Source: a virus. Taken from it: a stretch of 37,410 nucleotides of DNA. Positions 16,679 through 23,223 of the stretch are shown piece after piece (positions within the stretch are counted from its first letter, which is position 1; every line of letters begins with the position of its first letter). The notes below the pieces were generated by a model. It was not told where the DNA came from and ran no database searches. It saw only the letters and a list, made by a program, of their open reading frames with translations. The stretch lies in the IMG/VR virus record IMGVR_UViG_3300005842_000006, positions 1 to 37,410 of that record. One strand, written 5' to 3'. Made by a program: the position numbers and the translations under genes.

Positions 16679-17644
16679 GTGACGCAGTCAGAAATAATCT
16701 CAGGATTTAATTTAAGCGTAGATCAAGGAATCGCACAAGCTCTTGGAATAGAGGCGGCCTTCATTTTTAATCATATTATTTATTGGCTTAGGATAAACGC
16801 CGACAAGCGAGATGTAGAAAAAATCGAAGGCAAATATTGGATGTATGAGACCCAGAAAGAAATGGCGGAATTTTTTGGCTTTTTGGATGAAGACAAAGTC
16901 TGTAGAGGAATAAAAAAGTTGATCGAATCAGGATTGTTAATAAAAAAATGTTTGAGTAAAAATCCTTTCGACAGAACCTACTCTTATACAGTGACAGATC
17001 AGGGGTTAATCAAAAAAAGCTTACGAAACCCCCCAATTTGCGGAATGCAGACCCCCCAATTTGCGGAATCTGATACCCCCCAATTTGCGGAATGTATATA
17101 TACAACAGAAGACCAAGAGAAAACCAATATAACAGCAGCAGCAAAACTACCTGCTGCTGCTCTTTCCAAAGACAAAAATAAAACACAGACAAAGCAGTTG
17201 CTTGAAAAAACCGAGCAAAAAAAAAAGAAGCCGGCTCACTTTCCCATATACGAATGCTTGAAAGATTTAGACCTTAAGCATCACGAAAAAATTCAGCTTA
17301 CACGACTTAATGCGGAAGAAAGAATGATAGAAGCGGTTAAACTTTCAAAGTCTAAGAAGATCCCACCAGATAATTTGGCCGGATTCCTTCATTGGGCGGC
17401 CACCAATGGAATAAAATGCCCATCACCAAGGGAGGATACAGATCGAGAAAATAAAGAGCTTGCTGAGCTCGTAAAGAAGAAATTCAGCCATCCTAATATT
17501 TTCATTGAAGTGCTCAGCAAAAACGTTGAGTTTGTGTTTTGTGCAGCCCAAAAAGATCCTATTGTGATAAATTACTCTGAGCGCGGGTTTAAAGATAAGC
17601 TAGATAACTGCATAAAAACTCTTTGCTTCAAGGAAGTGAAATGA
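16679..17644 (+). CDS. Phage replication initiator, winged-helix N-terminus
   Basis: A 321-aa protein starting at GTG (AAAGGAG 7 bases upstream). Residues 1-110 follow the winged-helix pattern of phage and plasmid replication proteins: LGIEAAFIFNHIIYWLRINA, GKYWMYETQKEMAEFF, IKKLIESGLLIKK and the wing FDRTYSYTVT. Residues 110-190 are a low-complexity linker whose DNA carries three iterons. Residues 190-321 form a helical, charged domain that may recruit host replication proteins, as lambda O does through P. No helicase or primase motif is present. Lambda-O-like architecture is inferred from the iterons and domain order. Confidence 0.75.
   Translation: MTQSEIISGFNLSVDQGIAQALGIEAAFIFNHIIYWLRINADKRDVEKIEGKYWMYETQKEMAEFFGFLDEDKVCRGIKKLIESGLLIKKCLSKNPFDRTYSYTVTDQGLIKKSLRNPPICGMQTPQFAESDTPQFAECIYTTEDQEKTNITAAAKLPAAALSKDKNKTQTKQLLEKTEQKKKKPAHFPIYECLKDLDLKHHEKIQLTRLNAEERMIEAVKLSKSKKIPPDNLAGFLHWAATNGIKCPSPREDTDRENKELAELVKKKFSHPNIFIEVLSKNVEFVFCAAQKDPIVINYSERGFKDKLDNCIKTLCFKEVK
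17029..17093. repeat. Three identical 18-bp iterons inside the initiator gene (candidate origin)
   Basis: CCCCCCAATTTGCGGAAT occurs exactly at 17029-17046, 17052-17069 and 17076-17093, periods 23 and 24 bp (about two helical turns). The first copy is read in a different codon frame from the other two, so it is the DNA and not the protein that is conserved. A palindromic GTATATATAC follows at once, then an AT-rich stretch and a hairpin AGCAGCAG/CTGCTGCT. Lambda has its origin iterons and AT-rich side in the middle of gene O in the same way. Confidence 0.85.
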
Positions 17645-17931
17645 TTACAGAGGAACAAAAGTTAATTTTTGAAAAAGGAAATGATCTGATAGAATCTGGA
17701 GAGTGTGAACACTTGACTATTACTCAGATATTTCAAATTAATGGTGATAATTTTTACATGGTAAGGTATGAAGGTCACTTCGTAGATAATGATGAACGAA
17801 TGACGCACTATAAATATTCCTGTTTTTTTGATAGTTATGACAAAGCAAATGTTTGGGAAACAGAATTAGCTGCAGAGTTAGATGCATTATGCCTTTATCA
17901 GAAAATGACGGGGAAAAAATTGCCACAATAG
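17641..17931 (+). CDS. Hypothetical protein coupled to the initiator
   Basis: A 96-aa acidic protein. The ATG at 17641 overlaps the initiator stop (ATGA) and has AAGGAAG upstream; an earlier in-frame start lacks this. The sequence alternates helix and strand (LTITQIFQINGDNFYMVRYE, then a C-terminal helix). No family was recognised. Its 3' end overlaps the RusA-like gene by 43 bp. Confidence 0.65.
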   Translation: MITEEQKLIFEKGNDLIESGECEHLTITQIFQINGDNFYMVRYEGHFVDNDERMTHYKYSCFFDSYDKANVWETELAAELDALCLYQKMTGKKLPQ

Positions 17932-18353
17932 TTTGGGAACTTCCACTCAAAACAGTAGACGAGACCAACAGCTATGAGCATCATTGGGTAAAAATAAAAA
18001 GACACAAACAGCAGCAGTTCTTCATTAAGCAGCTATTTTTGAAAGAGAAGAGGAAGATCGTGTTGCCCTGCATAGTGAAGTTTATACGCCTGTCTTCTCA
18101 ATTTATGGACGAGGAAGACAACCTGCGCATGACTTTTAAATGGATAAAGGATCAGGTCGGCGCGTGTCTGTTTCCTGATAAGTCTGTGTTCTATCTCAGT
18201 AAAAAAGGAAAACTCCTAGAGAATCGAGGACACGCAGACTCGGACAAGCGCGTCACCTGGGAATATGGTCAAGAAAAGAGCAAGACGCTTGGTATCAGGA
18301 TTGAGATTTCATTTGCAGTTCCAGACAAACCTCTCTCCATTGACCATGGATGA
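17889..18353 (+). CDS. RusA-like Holliday junction resolvase candidate
   Basis: A 154-aa protein. The pattern DEEDNLRMTFKWIKDQ (about residues 76-91) resembles the D.DN...K...D core of RusA resolvases, and the later SDKRVTWEYGQEKSKTLGI resembles their closing acidic and basic strand. RusA-type enzymes cut four-way junctions made in replication and recombination, which suits the neighbouring initiator and the RecT system. The spacing between motifs is wider than in E. coli RusA, so the call is tentative. The ATG at 17889 is the most likely start; an earlier in-frame one lies deeper in the upstream gene. Confidence 0.5.
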   Translation: MPLSENDGEKIATIVWELPLKTVDETNSYEHHWVKIKRHKQQQFFIKQLFLKEKRKIVLPCIVKFIRLSSQFMDEEDNLRMTFKWIKDQVGACLFPDKSVFYLSKKGKLLENRGHADSDKRVTWEYGQEKSKTLGIRIEISFAVPDKPLSIDHG

Positions 18354-18429
18354 TTCTTATGGCCTCTACTGGATTTTCTAGTGCCAGCTTATCTATATCA
18401 GCCACAAGCTTCTTGACGTTCTCTGACAT
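18295..18429 (-). CDS. Possible 44-aa helical protein on the minus strand
   Basis: A short frame MSENVKKLVADIDKLALENP continuing to a C-terminal helix. It overlaps the 3' ends of both the RusA-like gene (opposite strand) and the minus-strand coiled-coil gene (same strand, other frame), from whose transcript it would be read. Only a distant GGAAG lies upstream, so translation is uncertain. Confidence 0.25.
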   Translation of the reverse strand: MSENVKKLVADIDKLALENPVEAIRIIHGQWREVCLELQMKSQS

Positions 18430-18685
18430 CAAAGAGGCTATCTTCCGTCGTGTATATCCATTCTGTTTTTTCATTATTTATCTCCTTTAACTTCATTCTT
18501 AACCTTTCGTTTTCAACTTTCAACTCTTGGTAAAGCTTTTTCACTTCACCCATCTCAGAGAATAGCTTGCGCCTTACTTTGCCCATACTCTCATGCATAT
18601 CATTAATCTGCTTTTGCATCAGAGAAAATTTAAGCTCATCATCTGATTCATTCTTTATGTTGAATTCTAGCTGTATTACATTCAT
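18398..18685 (-). CDS. Coiled-coil protein on the minus strand
   Basis: A 95-aa protein: a beta start (MNVIQLEFNIKNESD), then a long heptad-like helix (MQKQINDMHESMGKVRRKLF, continuing through LYQELKVENERLRMKL) and a short tail WIYTTEDSLFDV. A near-perfect AGGAGGTG lies before the ATG. It is transcribed against the surrounding early genes from the gap 18686-18790. No function was recognised; the fold suggests a dimeric scaffold or antagonist. Confidence 0.75.
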   Translation of the reverse strand: MNVIQLEFNIKNESDDELKFSLMQKQINDMHESMGKVRRKLFSEMGEVKKLYQELKVENERLRMKLKEINNEKTEWIYTTEDSLFDVRERQEACG

Positions 18686-18790
18686 CGCCCACCTCCTTAG
18701 GCGAAGAGTGTGAGCGAATGTACAAAAAAAAACAAGTGAAGTAAAACTTATACATCTGATAAAAAGAATTATTTTACAAGGAGAAGCAGC

Positions 18791-19261
18791 ATGATCAATT
18801 GGACACTACAAGCAATTCCTATCAAGGAACTGAAAGAACATTCAAAAAATCCTAGGTACATAACGAAAGAGCAAAACCAGCATCTCACATCATTGATTTC
18901 TAAGTTTGGTCTGATCGAAAAACCCATTGTGAATCTAGATCGCACAATCATCGGCGGCCACCAGCGCATCAAGATTCTAAAGAAGATGAAAACAAAAGTA
19001 GTGGAATGTTGGGTACCAGATCAACATCTATCTGAGGATGATATAGATCACTTATGTATTGGCCTCAACCTAAACCAGGGGGAATTTGATTATGATATCC
19101 TCGCAAACGAGTGGAATCCAATAGATCTCCTTAAGTACGGATTTTCTGAAAAACAACTTCTAGGAACATGCAAAGAGGCAGAAGATATTTTAAACGAAGA
19201 AGAAAAGAGAAGCAGCAGCACCAAGAAAAAAGAATGTCCTAATTGTGGGCATGCATTCTAA
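18791..19261 (+). CDS. ParB-like nuclease-domain protein with C-terminal zinc ribbon
   Basis: A 156-aa protein. Residues 7-95 follow the ParB/sulfiredoxin fold: IPIKELKEHSKNPR at the start and the nucleotide-binding motif GGHQR at residues 55-59. Residues 149-152 (CPNC, in CPNCGHAF) are half of a zinc ribbon. In many phages this ParB-like domain heads a DNA methyltransferase; here no methylase motifs follow, so it is either a stand-alone DNA-binding/NTPase protein or a stripped version. CAAGGAGAAGC gives a strong ribosome site. A partition role is not supported, as no ParA partner is seen. Confidence 0.7.
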   Translation: MINWTLQAIPIKELKEHSKNPRYITKEQNQHLTSLISKFGLIEKPIVNLDRTIIGGHQRIKILKKMKTKVVECWVPDQHLSEDDIDHLCIGLNLNQGEFDYDILANEWNPIDLLKYGFSEKQLLGTCKEAEDILNEEEKRSSSTKKKECPNCGHAF

Positions 19262-19686
19262 TGACGAGAATCCCAAGGAAATGCGTATACTGCGATGAGG
19301 TCTACTGGTGGGACATAGATAACAGATATCATGATCATGAATGCCTAACAGATAAGGAAGTTCTAGCTACAGTTCTTAGAGACTTGGATTATGTTCCTGC
19401 GCCTATCCAAGAAAAAAAACCAAAAGAGAAAAAGAAGCCAAATCAATTTACTTGTAAGAAATGCAATACGATATTCGAGAGTAACTCCCCGCATAGAGTC
19501 TATTGTTCACCCAACTGTCATCGAGACGATCAAATAAAGATGGCAAATGAGAGATGGCTCAAGCGTGATATAAACAAAGTAAAAAAGCAAAGAGTACCAG
19601 GCTATAAAGTGAATGAGATTTTGGAGAAGAAGAGGGTTTATTATTCAGATAAATTGATGAAAAAGTTTAAGGCAGTAAGAGGATAA
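19261..19686 (+). CDS. Double zinc-finger protein
   Basis: A 141-aa protein starting at the ATG that overlaps the previous stop (TAATG). Two metal sites are visible: CVYC with later HDHEC (residues 8-30), and CKKC with YCSPNC (about residues 63-85). A Lys-rich linker joins them and the C-terminus is strongly basic. This suggests nucleic-acid binding. The second finger resembles those in small phage HNH-type proteins, but no HNH core is seen. Confidence 0.65.
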   Translation: MTRIPRKCVYCDEVYWWDIDNRYHDHECLTDKEVLATVLRDLDYVPAPIQEKKPKEKKKPNQFTCKKCNTIFESNSPHRVYCSPNCHRDDQIKMANERWLKRDINKVKKQRVPGYKVNEILEKKRVYYSDKLMKKFKAVRG

Positions 19687-19714
19687 ACTAAATTACTAAC
19701 ATACAGGAACTTAA

Positions 19715-19960
19715 ATGAAAATTACACCAAAACAAGGATATGTCTTAGCGTCTAATTTCAAGCTTCCAATAGAGAAGAAAGGATTGCTCATTCTTAAGTA
19801 TCCAGAAGAATGTAAGGGTTACATGAAGATTGAAAGCCCAGGAGTATCGTACGAAGTGGGACAGATAGTTCTGCCTCACCAATATAAACCAAAATTACTT
19901 GTAGGTGAGAATCTATATCTCATAGAAGAGTGTGATATCATTGCAGTCGTTGAGGTTTGA
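19715..19960 (+). CDS. GroES-like co-chaperonin
   Basis: An 81-aa protein with Cpn10 features: an N-terminal strand ITPKQGYVLA, a mobile-loop-like segment ending KKGLLIL (compare the I-V-L tripeptide by which GroES grips GroEL), a later YEVGQIVLP strand (GroES: VKVGD.V) and the C-terminal LIEECDIIAVVE (GroES: ..ESDILA.VE). It is a little shorter than E. coli GroES (97 aa). Phage co-chaperonins such as T4 gp31 replace GroES to fold the major capsid protein, a plausible role here. The match is by pattern, not by search. AGGAAC precedes the ATG. Confidence 0.6.
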   Translation: MKITPKQGYVLASNFKLPIEKKGLLILKYPEECKGYMKIESPGVSYEVGQIVLPHQYKPKLLVGENLYLIEECDIIAVVEV

Positions 19961-19964
19961 GGAT

Positions 19965-20180
19965 ATGAATTTCCCTACTCAATGCCAGAATTGCCATAAA
20001 GCACATGACTTTAGAAGGGAATGTTTTGGGTCTTGCCATACATGTAAGAAAGACGACATGTGTGAAGCATGTTGCTATTCTCATGAATGCATTCCTGGAA
20101 AGGCAAGACAACTAAGAATAATTACGAACCCAGCATGGATATGTAACCTAGTGGAGAGCATGAGCCGTAATAAGGTTTAA
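19965..20180 (+). CDS. Cys-rich zinc-binding-like protein
   Basis: A 71-aa protein with nine cysteines and several histidines between residues 7 and 53 (CQNCHKAHDF, CFGSCHTCKKDDMCEACCY, HEC). This arrangement would hold two zinc ions. The ATG at 19965 sits just behind GAGG and is preferred to an upstream GTG inside the co-chaperonin gene. The C-terminal part (RIITNPAWICNLVESM) is helical. Function unknown. Confidence 0.6.
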   Translation: MNFPTQCQNCHKAHDFRRECFGSCHTCKKDDMCEACCYSHECIPGKARQLRIITNPAWICNLVESMSRNKV

Positions 20181-20200
20181 AAGATTTGAGAGGTTAAGCA

Positions 20201-20533
20201 ATGAATGATTTATTTGGAGGTATAGACCCTCCTGCTGGTTTGATAAATCCAGATTATAAGCAGCAGCCTGGAAATTCAAGAAAATGCGTTGAATGCGGAA
20301 AGCAACACGACACCATAGTTGAAGATACCCGAACTGGAGAAAGACTAAGTGAGATAGACAAGTGCAAAGATTGCTTGATGAGTGGGTGCAAGTTTAACTT
20401 CCGAACAGATCAAGTAGAGTTGAAATCGGAATGGGGTGGAACAGCTAGGTGCATGACCTCGGATGGTCGAAACGTAAACATGGCTGAGGAACTTAATAGA
20501 TTGGAAAGAGAGATGATCGATGGAGTGGATTAG
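20201..20533 (+). CDS. Zinc-finger-like hypothetical protein
   Basis: A 110-aa protein with CVECGKQH (about residues 29-36) and CKDCLMSGC (55-63), spaced as a zinc-binding pair. A disordered N-terminus (GGIDPPAGLINPDY) and an acidic helical C-terminus flank them. GAGAGG lies 8 bases before the ATG. It overlaps the next gene by 14 bp. No named family was recognised. Confidence 0.6.
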   Translation: MNDLFGGIDPPAGLINPDYKQQPGNSRKCVECGKQHDTIVEDTRTGERLSEIDKCKDCLMSGCKFNFRTDQVELKSEWGGTARCMTSDGRNVNMAEELNRLEREMIDGVD

Positions 20534-20774
20534 TGTTGATGAGAAACCTATCACAAAAAGCGGCTTCTACAAAGTTTGGCTCAAGTCAGGAAATATTCAT
20601 TATGCCAAATATGTAAAACCTGGATGTTTTAAAAGCGGATATGGAAAAGATTATAGAAATGGAGGGACTTATCCAATTAAATGGCCCCTTAAATACATTT
20701 ATCTTTTTGGTCTGAATAATAAATGGGAGCCAGATGAAAGTGTTAAAGAAGAAAATTGGCCCGAAGGTATTTAG
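20520..20774 (+). CDS. DUF551-like small protein
   Basis: An 84-aa protein beginning EWISVDEKPITKSGFYKVW, the opening of DUF551-type phage proteins (W(I/V)S.D.R.P...G..V), rich in aromatic residues and Gly. It lacks the usual final HW..LP, so the call is weaker than for the gene at 22723. It overlaps the end of the previous gene. Function of the family is unknown. Confidence 0.5.
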   Translation: MEWISVDEKPITKSGFYKVWLKSGNIHYAKYVKPGCFKSGYGKDYRNGGTYPIKWPLKYIYLFGLNNKWEPDESVKEENWPEGI

Positions 20775-20807
20775 GTGTCACAATAGGGTACTCTCCTGTG
20801 ACACCTA
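20772..20807. promoter_or_regulatory. 11-bp perfect palindrome at the end of an operon
   Basis: TAGGTGTCACA (20772-20782) and TGTGACACCTA (20797-20807) pair perfectly around a 14-nt loop. No T-run follows on the plus strand, so it is not a standard intrinsic terminator. A half-site TTGTCACTAT follows at about 20825. It lies 48 bp upstream of a strong promoter and may be an operator, or a Rho- or processing-type 3' end. Confidence 0.5.
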
Positions 20808-20854
20808 TCGTTAAAAAAAATACTTTGTCACTATCATCTTTGATTACATACTAC

Positions 20855-20884
20855 TTGACATAATGTAAACATAAGTCCTATACT
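20855..20884 (+). promoter_or_regulatory. Strong sigma70-type promoter
   Basis: TTGACA (20855-20860), an 18-bp spacer and TATACT (20879-20884). The expected start of RNA is about 7 bases further, just ahead of the GAGGTC ribosome site of 20908. It would drive the resolvase operon. Confidence 0.75.
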
Positions 20885-20907
20885 TGAGTCTATCAAATGA
20901 GGTCAAA

Positions 20908-21291
20908 ATGAGCCAAAGCAACAGTATAGAAGAAGCTATCAGCCATGGCGACCATAATTATTGGGATGAACAAATATTAGCCAGTGGAAGATCAGGTGGA
21001 ACAAGATGTCCTAAATGTAAAAAATGGACACAAACACCACGAAAAAGAAAAAATCCTCAGCCTGTCTATCTTAGTGATTGCGAATTGTGTGAGATAAAAG
21101 ACCCTTTTGAAAGAATGTGGCATGAATTCAATAGATGTTGTGATGATGATGAAAGGAAAATTCATAACCAGTGGCTCGCAGAGGTGATAGACCTTGCAGG
21201 CAGTCTTGAATTTCTTCCAGACGGTCATTCTCCAAAGAAAATGAAGCTTTATAAATTATTACAGAAAATCCCATTCTTTTATGGTGTGTAG
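20908..21291 (+). CDS. Zinc-ribbon-like protein upstream of the recombinase
   Basis: A 127-aa protein. CPKC (about residues 34-37) and CELC (about 60-63) probably bind one zinc; the remainder is helical (DPFERMWHEFNRCCDDDERK). The ATG at 20908 has GAGGTC 5 bases upstream and follows the strong promoter; an in-frame TTG further up lies within the promoter -10. It abuts the serine recombinase gene without a gap, so the two are co-expressed. Function unknown. Confidence 0.65.
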   Translation: MSQSNSIEEAISHGDHNYWDEQILASGRSGGTRCPKCKKWTQTPRKRKNPQPVYLSDCELCEIKDPFERMWHEFNRCCDDDERKIHNQWLAEVIDLAGSLEFLPDGHSPKKMKLYKLLQKIPFFYGV

Positions 21292-21873
21292 ATGACAGGT
21301 AAGAGAATAGGATATATAAGAGTCAGCACGTCTGATCAGAACCCAGATAGGCAACTTGAAGGAATAAAATTAGACAAGAAGTTTATAGACTATGCATCTG
21401 CCAAATGCACGAATAGACCGCAACTTAAAAACATGCTTGAATTTGTGCGAGAAGATGACACGGTAATAGTCCATAGCATGGATAGGTTGGCAAGAAACCT
21501 ATTTGACTTAAGAAATCTAGTTGACTCATTAGTCAAACAAAAGGTTCAGGTTCAATTCATAAAGGAAAATCTCCAGTTTAATGGATCCGATTCCGCCATG
21601 TCTAATCTATTACTTTCTCTTATGGGCGCGTTCGCTGAGTTCGAATATGCCTTCATTAAAGAAAGACAGAGAGAAGGTATTGCTGTCGCAAAAAAACAAG
21701 GAAAGTTTAAGGGATCTAAACACAAACTGAACCATGAGAAAATTGAGCTTCTAAGACAGAGAATGCAATCACGCGATAGCAAAAGCAAGATTGCTGAGGA
21801 ATTTGGAATTTCTCGCTTTACTTTATATAGATATTTGGAAAAAATGCAAAACCAGGTGAAAAATGACGGATAG
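21292..21873 (+). CDS. Small serine recombinase (resolvase/invertase family)
   Basis: A 193-aa recombinase of the normal length for Hin/Gin/TnpR enzymes. The catalytic Ser12 lies in YIRVSTSDQ, active-site arginines in R10 and SMDRLARN (R65, R68), the E-helix region at about 100-135 and a C-terminal HTH (SKIAEEFGISRFTLYRYL, residues about 165-182). It could resolve multimers of a circular genome, invert a segment such as the fibre genes, or integrate. It lacks the long C-terminus of phage large serine integrases. No flanking crossover sites were recognised. Confidence 0.9.
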   Translation: MTGKRIGYIRVSTSDQNPDRQLEGIKLDKKFIDYASAKCTNRPQLKNMLEFVREDDTVIVHSMDRLARNLFDLRNLVDSLVKQKVQVQFIKENLQFNGSDSAMSNLLLSLMGAFAEFEYAFIKERQREGIAVAKKQGKFKGSKHKLNHEKIELLRQRMQSRDSKSKIAEEFGISRFTLYRYLEKMQNQVKNDG

Positions 21874-22084
21874 ATACTATGCTTTAACAGTTGTTCTGGA
21901 GAAGGACATCCGAGATGATGACGCAGAGCCAATCCTGAATGCTATCATGATGATAAAAGGAGTTCGAAGCGTTGAAGGAAATATCTCTACCCCTGAAACA
22001 TGGATGGCGGAAGAAAGAGCAAGAATGGAACTTGGGAAAAGACTTTTAGCGGTTATCTTTCCAAAAAAAGATAATGAAAAATAA
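21863..22084 (+). CDS. Hypothetical protein, phage-conserved pattern
   Basis: A 73-aa protein: YYALTVVLEKDIRDDDAEPI, then AIMMIKGVRSVEG, which looks like a beta-alpha-beta fold (ferredoxin-like) with a helical C-terminus rich in Arg and Lys. It overlaps the recombinase stop by 11 bp. Function unknown. Confidence 0.75.
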   Translation: MTDRYYALTVVLEKDIRDDDAEPILNAIMMIKGVRSVEGNISTPETWMAEERARMELGKRLLAVIFPKKDNEK

Positions 22085-22284
22085 ACGTCCCGCAGAGACT
22101 TTAAACCTGCCGTGACTCATGACGTAATCTGAGTGAGCCAGTCCTAGGCAACTGAGCAGTATACGCACTTTGATCCTCATAAAGAATAGTGCCGTGGGGT
22201 GTATCAACTTCGTTAGGCTTGATATAGGTCGCTTGTCGCCTGGTCGCTACGAAGACAAGCAGTTTTATCATTAGGAGTTTTAAG
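22085..22284 (+). ncRNA. Structured non-coding stretch with a predicted pseudoknot
   Basis: A 200-bp gap in an otherwise packed cluster, more GC-rich than its surroundings. Stems visible by eye: ACTCA/TGAGT (22115-22119 with 22130-22134), GCACT/AGTGC (22165-22169 with 22188-22192), ATACGC/GTGTAT (22161-22166 with 22199-22204, an alternative). At the 3' end CTTCGT (22208-22213) pairs with ACGAAG (22249-22254) and GCTTGT (22231-22236) with ACAAGC (22255-22260), an H-type pseudoknot with stacked 3' arms. A direct repeat GGTCGCT lies inside. The next gene starts 24 bp later. A cis-acting leader or a free RNA are both possible; no known family was recognised. Confidence 0.5.
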
Positions 22285-22518
22285 ATGAAAGAAATACGTC
22301 CTCCACAAGCAAGCGACCAAGAAAATACGGAAAAAGCCTACGAATTGATTATAAATTTGATTAATGAGAATGAAGAAATTGAACGAACCCTATGGGTTGG
22401 TGCTATCTGGAGTGTCTTAGTAAATGGATATCATCAGTGTGATTTTTCATATAAAGATTTTTGTGAAGAAGTGAAAATGGTATCGAAGCATTATAAATCT
22501 TGGTGGGAGGAAGAATGA
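22285..22518 (+). CDS. Hypothetical acidic helical protein
   Basis: A 77-aa protein, acidic and largely helical (TEKAYELIINLINENEEIER), with aromatic residues in the middle (LWVGAIWSVLVNGYH). TAGGAGTTTT precedes the ATG. It is the first gene after the structured stretch at 22085-22284. No family was recognised. Confidence 0.7.
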   Translation: MKEIRPPQASDQENTEKAYELIINLINENEEIERTLWVGAIWSVLVNGYHQCDFSYKDFCEEVKMVSKHYKSWWEEE

Positions 22519-22730
22519 CAGAAGAATATGTAAAGAGGCTTCCTGATCTGAAACGATTAATTAGTGGGTTGGTGAGTCGCTCTGACGAGCCCTTATCTGA
22601 AGGTCCTATATCATTCATCTATCAATACAGCAAAGAAGATTCAAGATATAAAATAACAGTGGAACTTCTAGAAGAGGATTTCTATATCGATTCAAAAGGT
22701 CGCAAGTGGATAAGAGCTAAAGATGAATAA
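22515..22730 (+). CDS. Hypothetical small protein
   Basis: A 71-aa protein: a charged N-terminal helix, then beta strands (ISFIYQYSKEDSRYKITVEL). The ATG at 22515 overlaps the preceding stop (ATGA) behind GGGAGGAAG, preferred to an upstream TTG. Its end overlaps the DUF551 gene by 8 bp. Function unknown. Confidence 0.7.
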   Translation: MTEEYVKRLPDLKRLISGLVSRSDEPLSEGPISFIYQYSKEDSRYKITVELLEEDFYIDSKGRKWIRAKDE

Positions 22731-22956
22731 TATGACATGGATCAGCATTGATGACAGACTACCACCCATACACGTCGATGTCCTAGTCTATAATGGAATC
22801 AAGTGCAGTGTATCATTCTATGAACCACCAATGAATAGTCCTTTTCAAGCAATTAATGCCTCTAAAGGATGGCGATGGGATTGGTCTGAAGAAGATTATG
22901 AATATGATAAGATTACTCATTGGATGGAATTGCCAAAAACTCCTAACGAGGATTAA
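22723..22956 (+). CDS. DUF551 family protein
   Basis: A 77-aa protein matching DUF551: it opens TWISIDDRLPP...VDVLVY and ends ITHWMELPKTP, the two signature ends of this small phage family of unknown function. Several Trp and Tyr residues lie between. It overlaps the previous gene by 8 bp, and its stop touches the next ATG. Confidence 0.85.
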   Translation: MNNMTWISIDDRLPPIHVDVLVYNGIKCSVSFYEPPMNSPFQAINASKGWRWDWSEEDYEYDKITHWMELPKTPNED

Positions 22957-23223
22957 ATGAGACCACTTAGAGAAGACGAAAGAGACGAGATCGAGGCATT
23001 AAAATATTTAATTAAACATGTTAATACAAAGCCAAATGTCGAAGGGTTCAGGATTTGGGAAGCTATGCTTGAGGTTCAACGCATTGGAAATAAATATGTC
23101 ATGAGTAAAATTGTGACAGAAGAAGAACTCGGTGAGCTTCTAGACCTTGATGACATGAAGGAACTGCTATCAAAACTCAGCGGCAAGATTAAAAGTTACA
23201 TTGAAACTGGTGATACAACATGA
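22957..23223 (+). CDS. Hypothetical helical protein
   Basis: An 88-aa strongly charged protein, almost entirely helical (EDERDEIEALKYLIKHVNTK, then MKELLSKLSGKIKSYIE). It follows the DUF551 gene without a gap and overlaps the next start (ATGA). No family was recognised. Confidence 0.65.
   Translation: MRPLREDERDEIEALKYLIKHVNTKPNVEGFRIWEAMLEVQRIGNKYVMSKIVTEEELGELLDLDDMKELLSKLSGKIKSYIETGDTT

Noticed and set aside
18791-19261. Plasmid partition system based on the ParB-like gene
   Set aside because: No ParA ATPase and no parS-like repeat were found, and the ParB-like domain occurs in many phage proteins with other roles.
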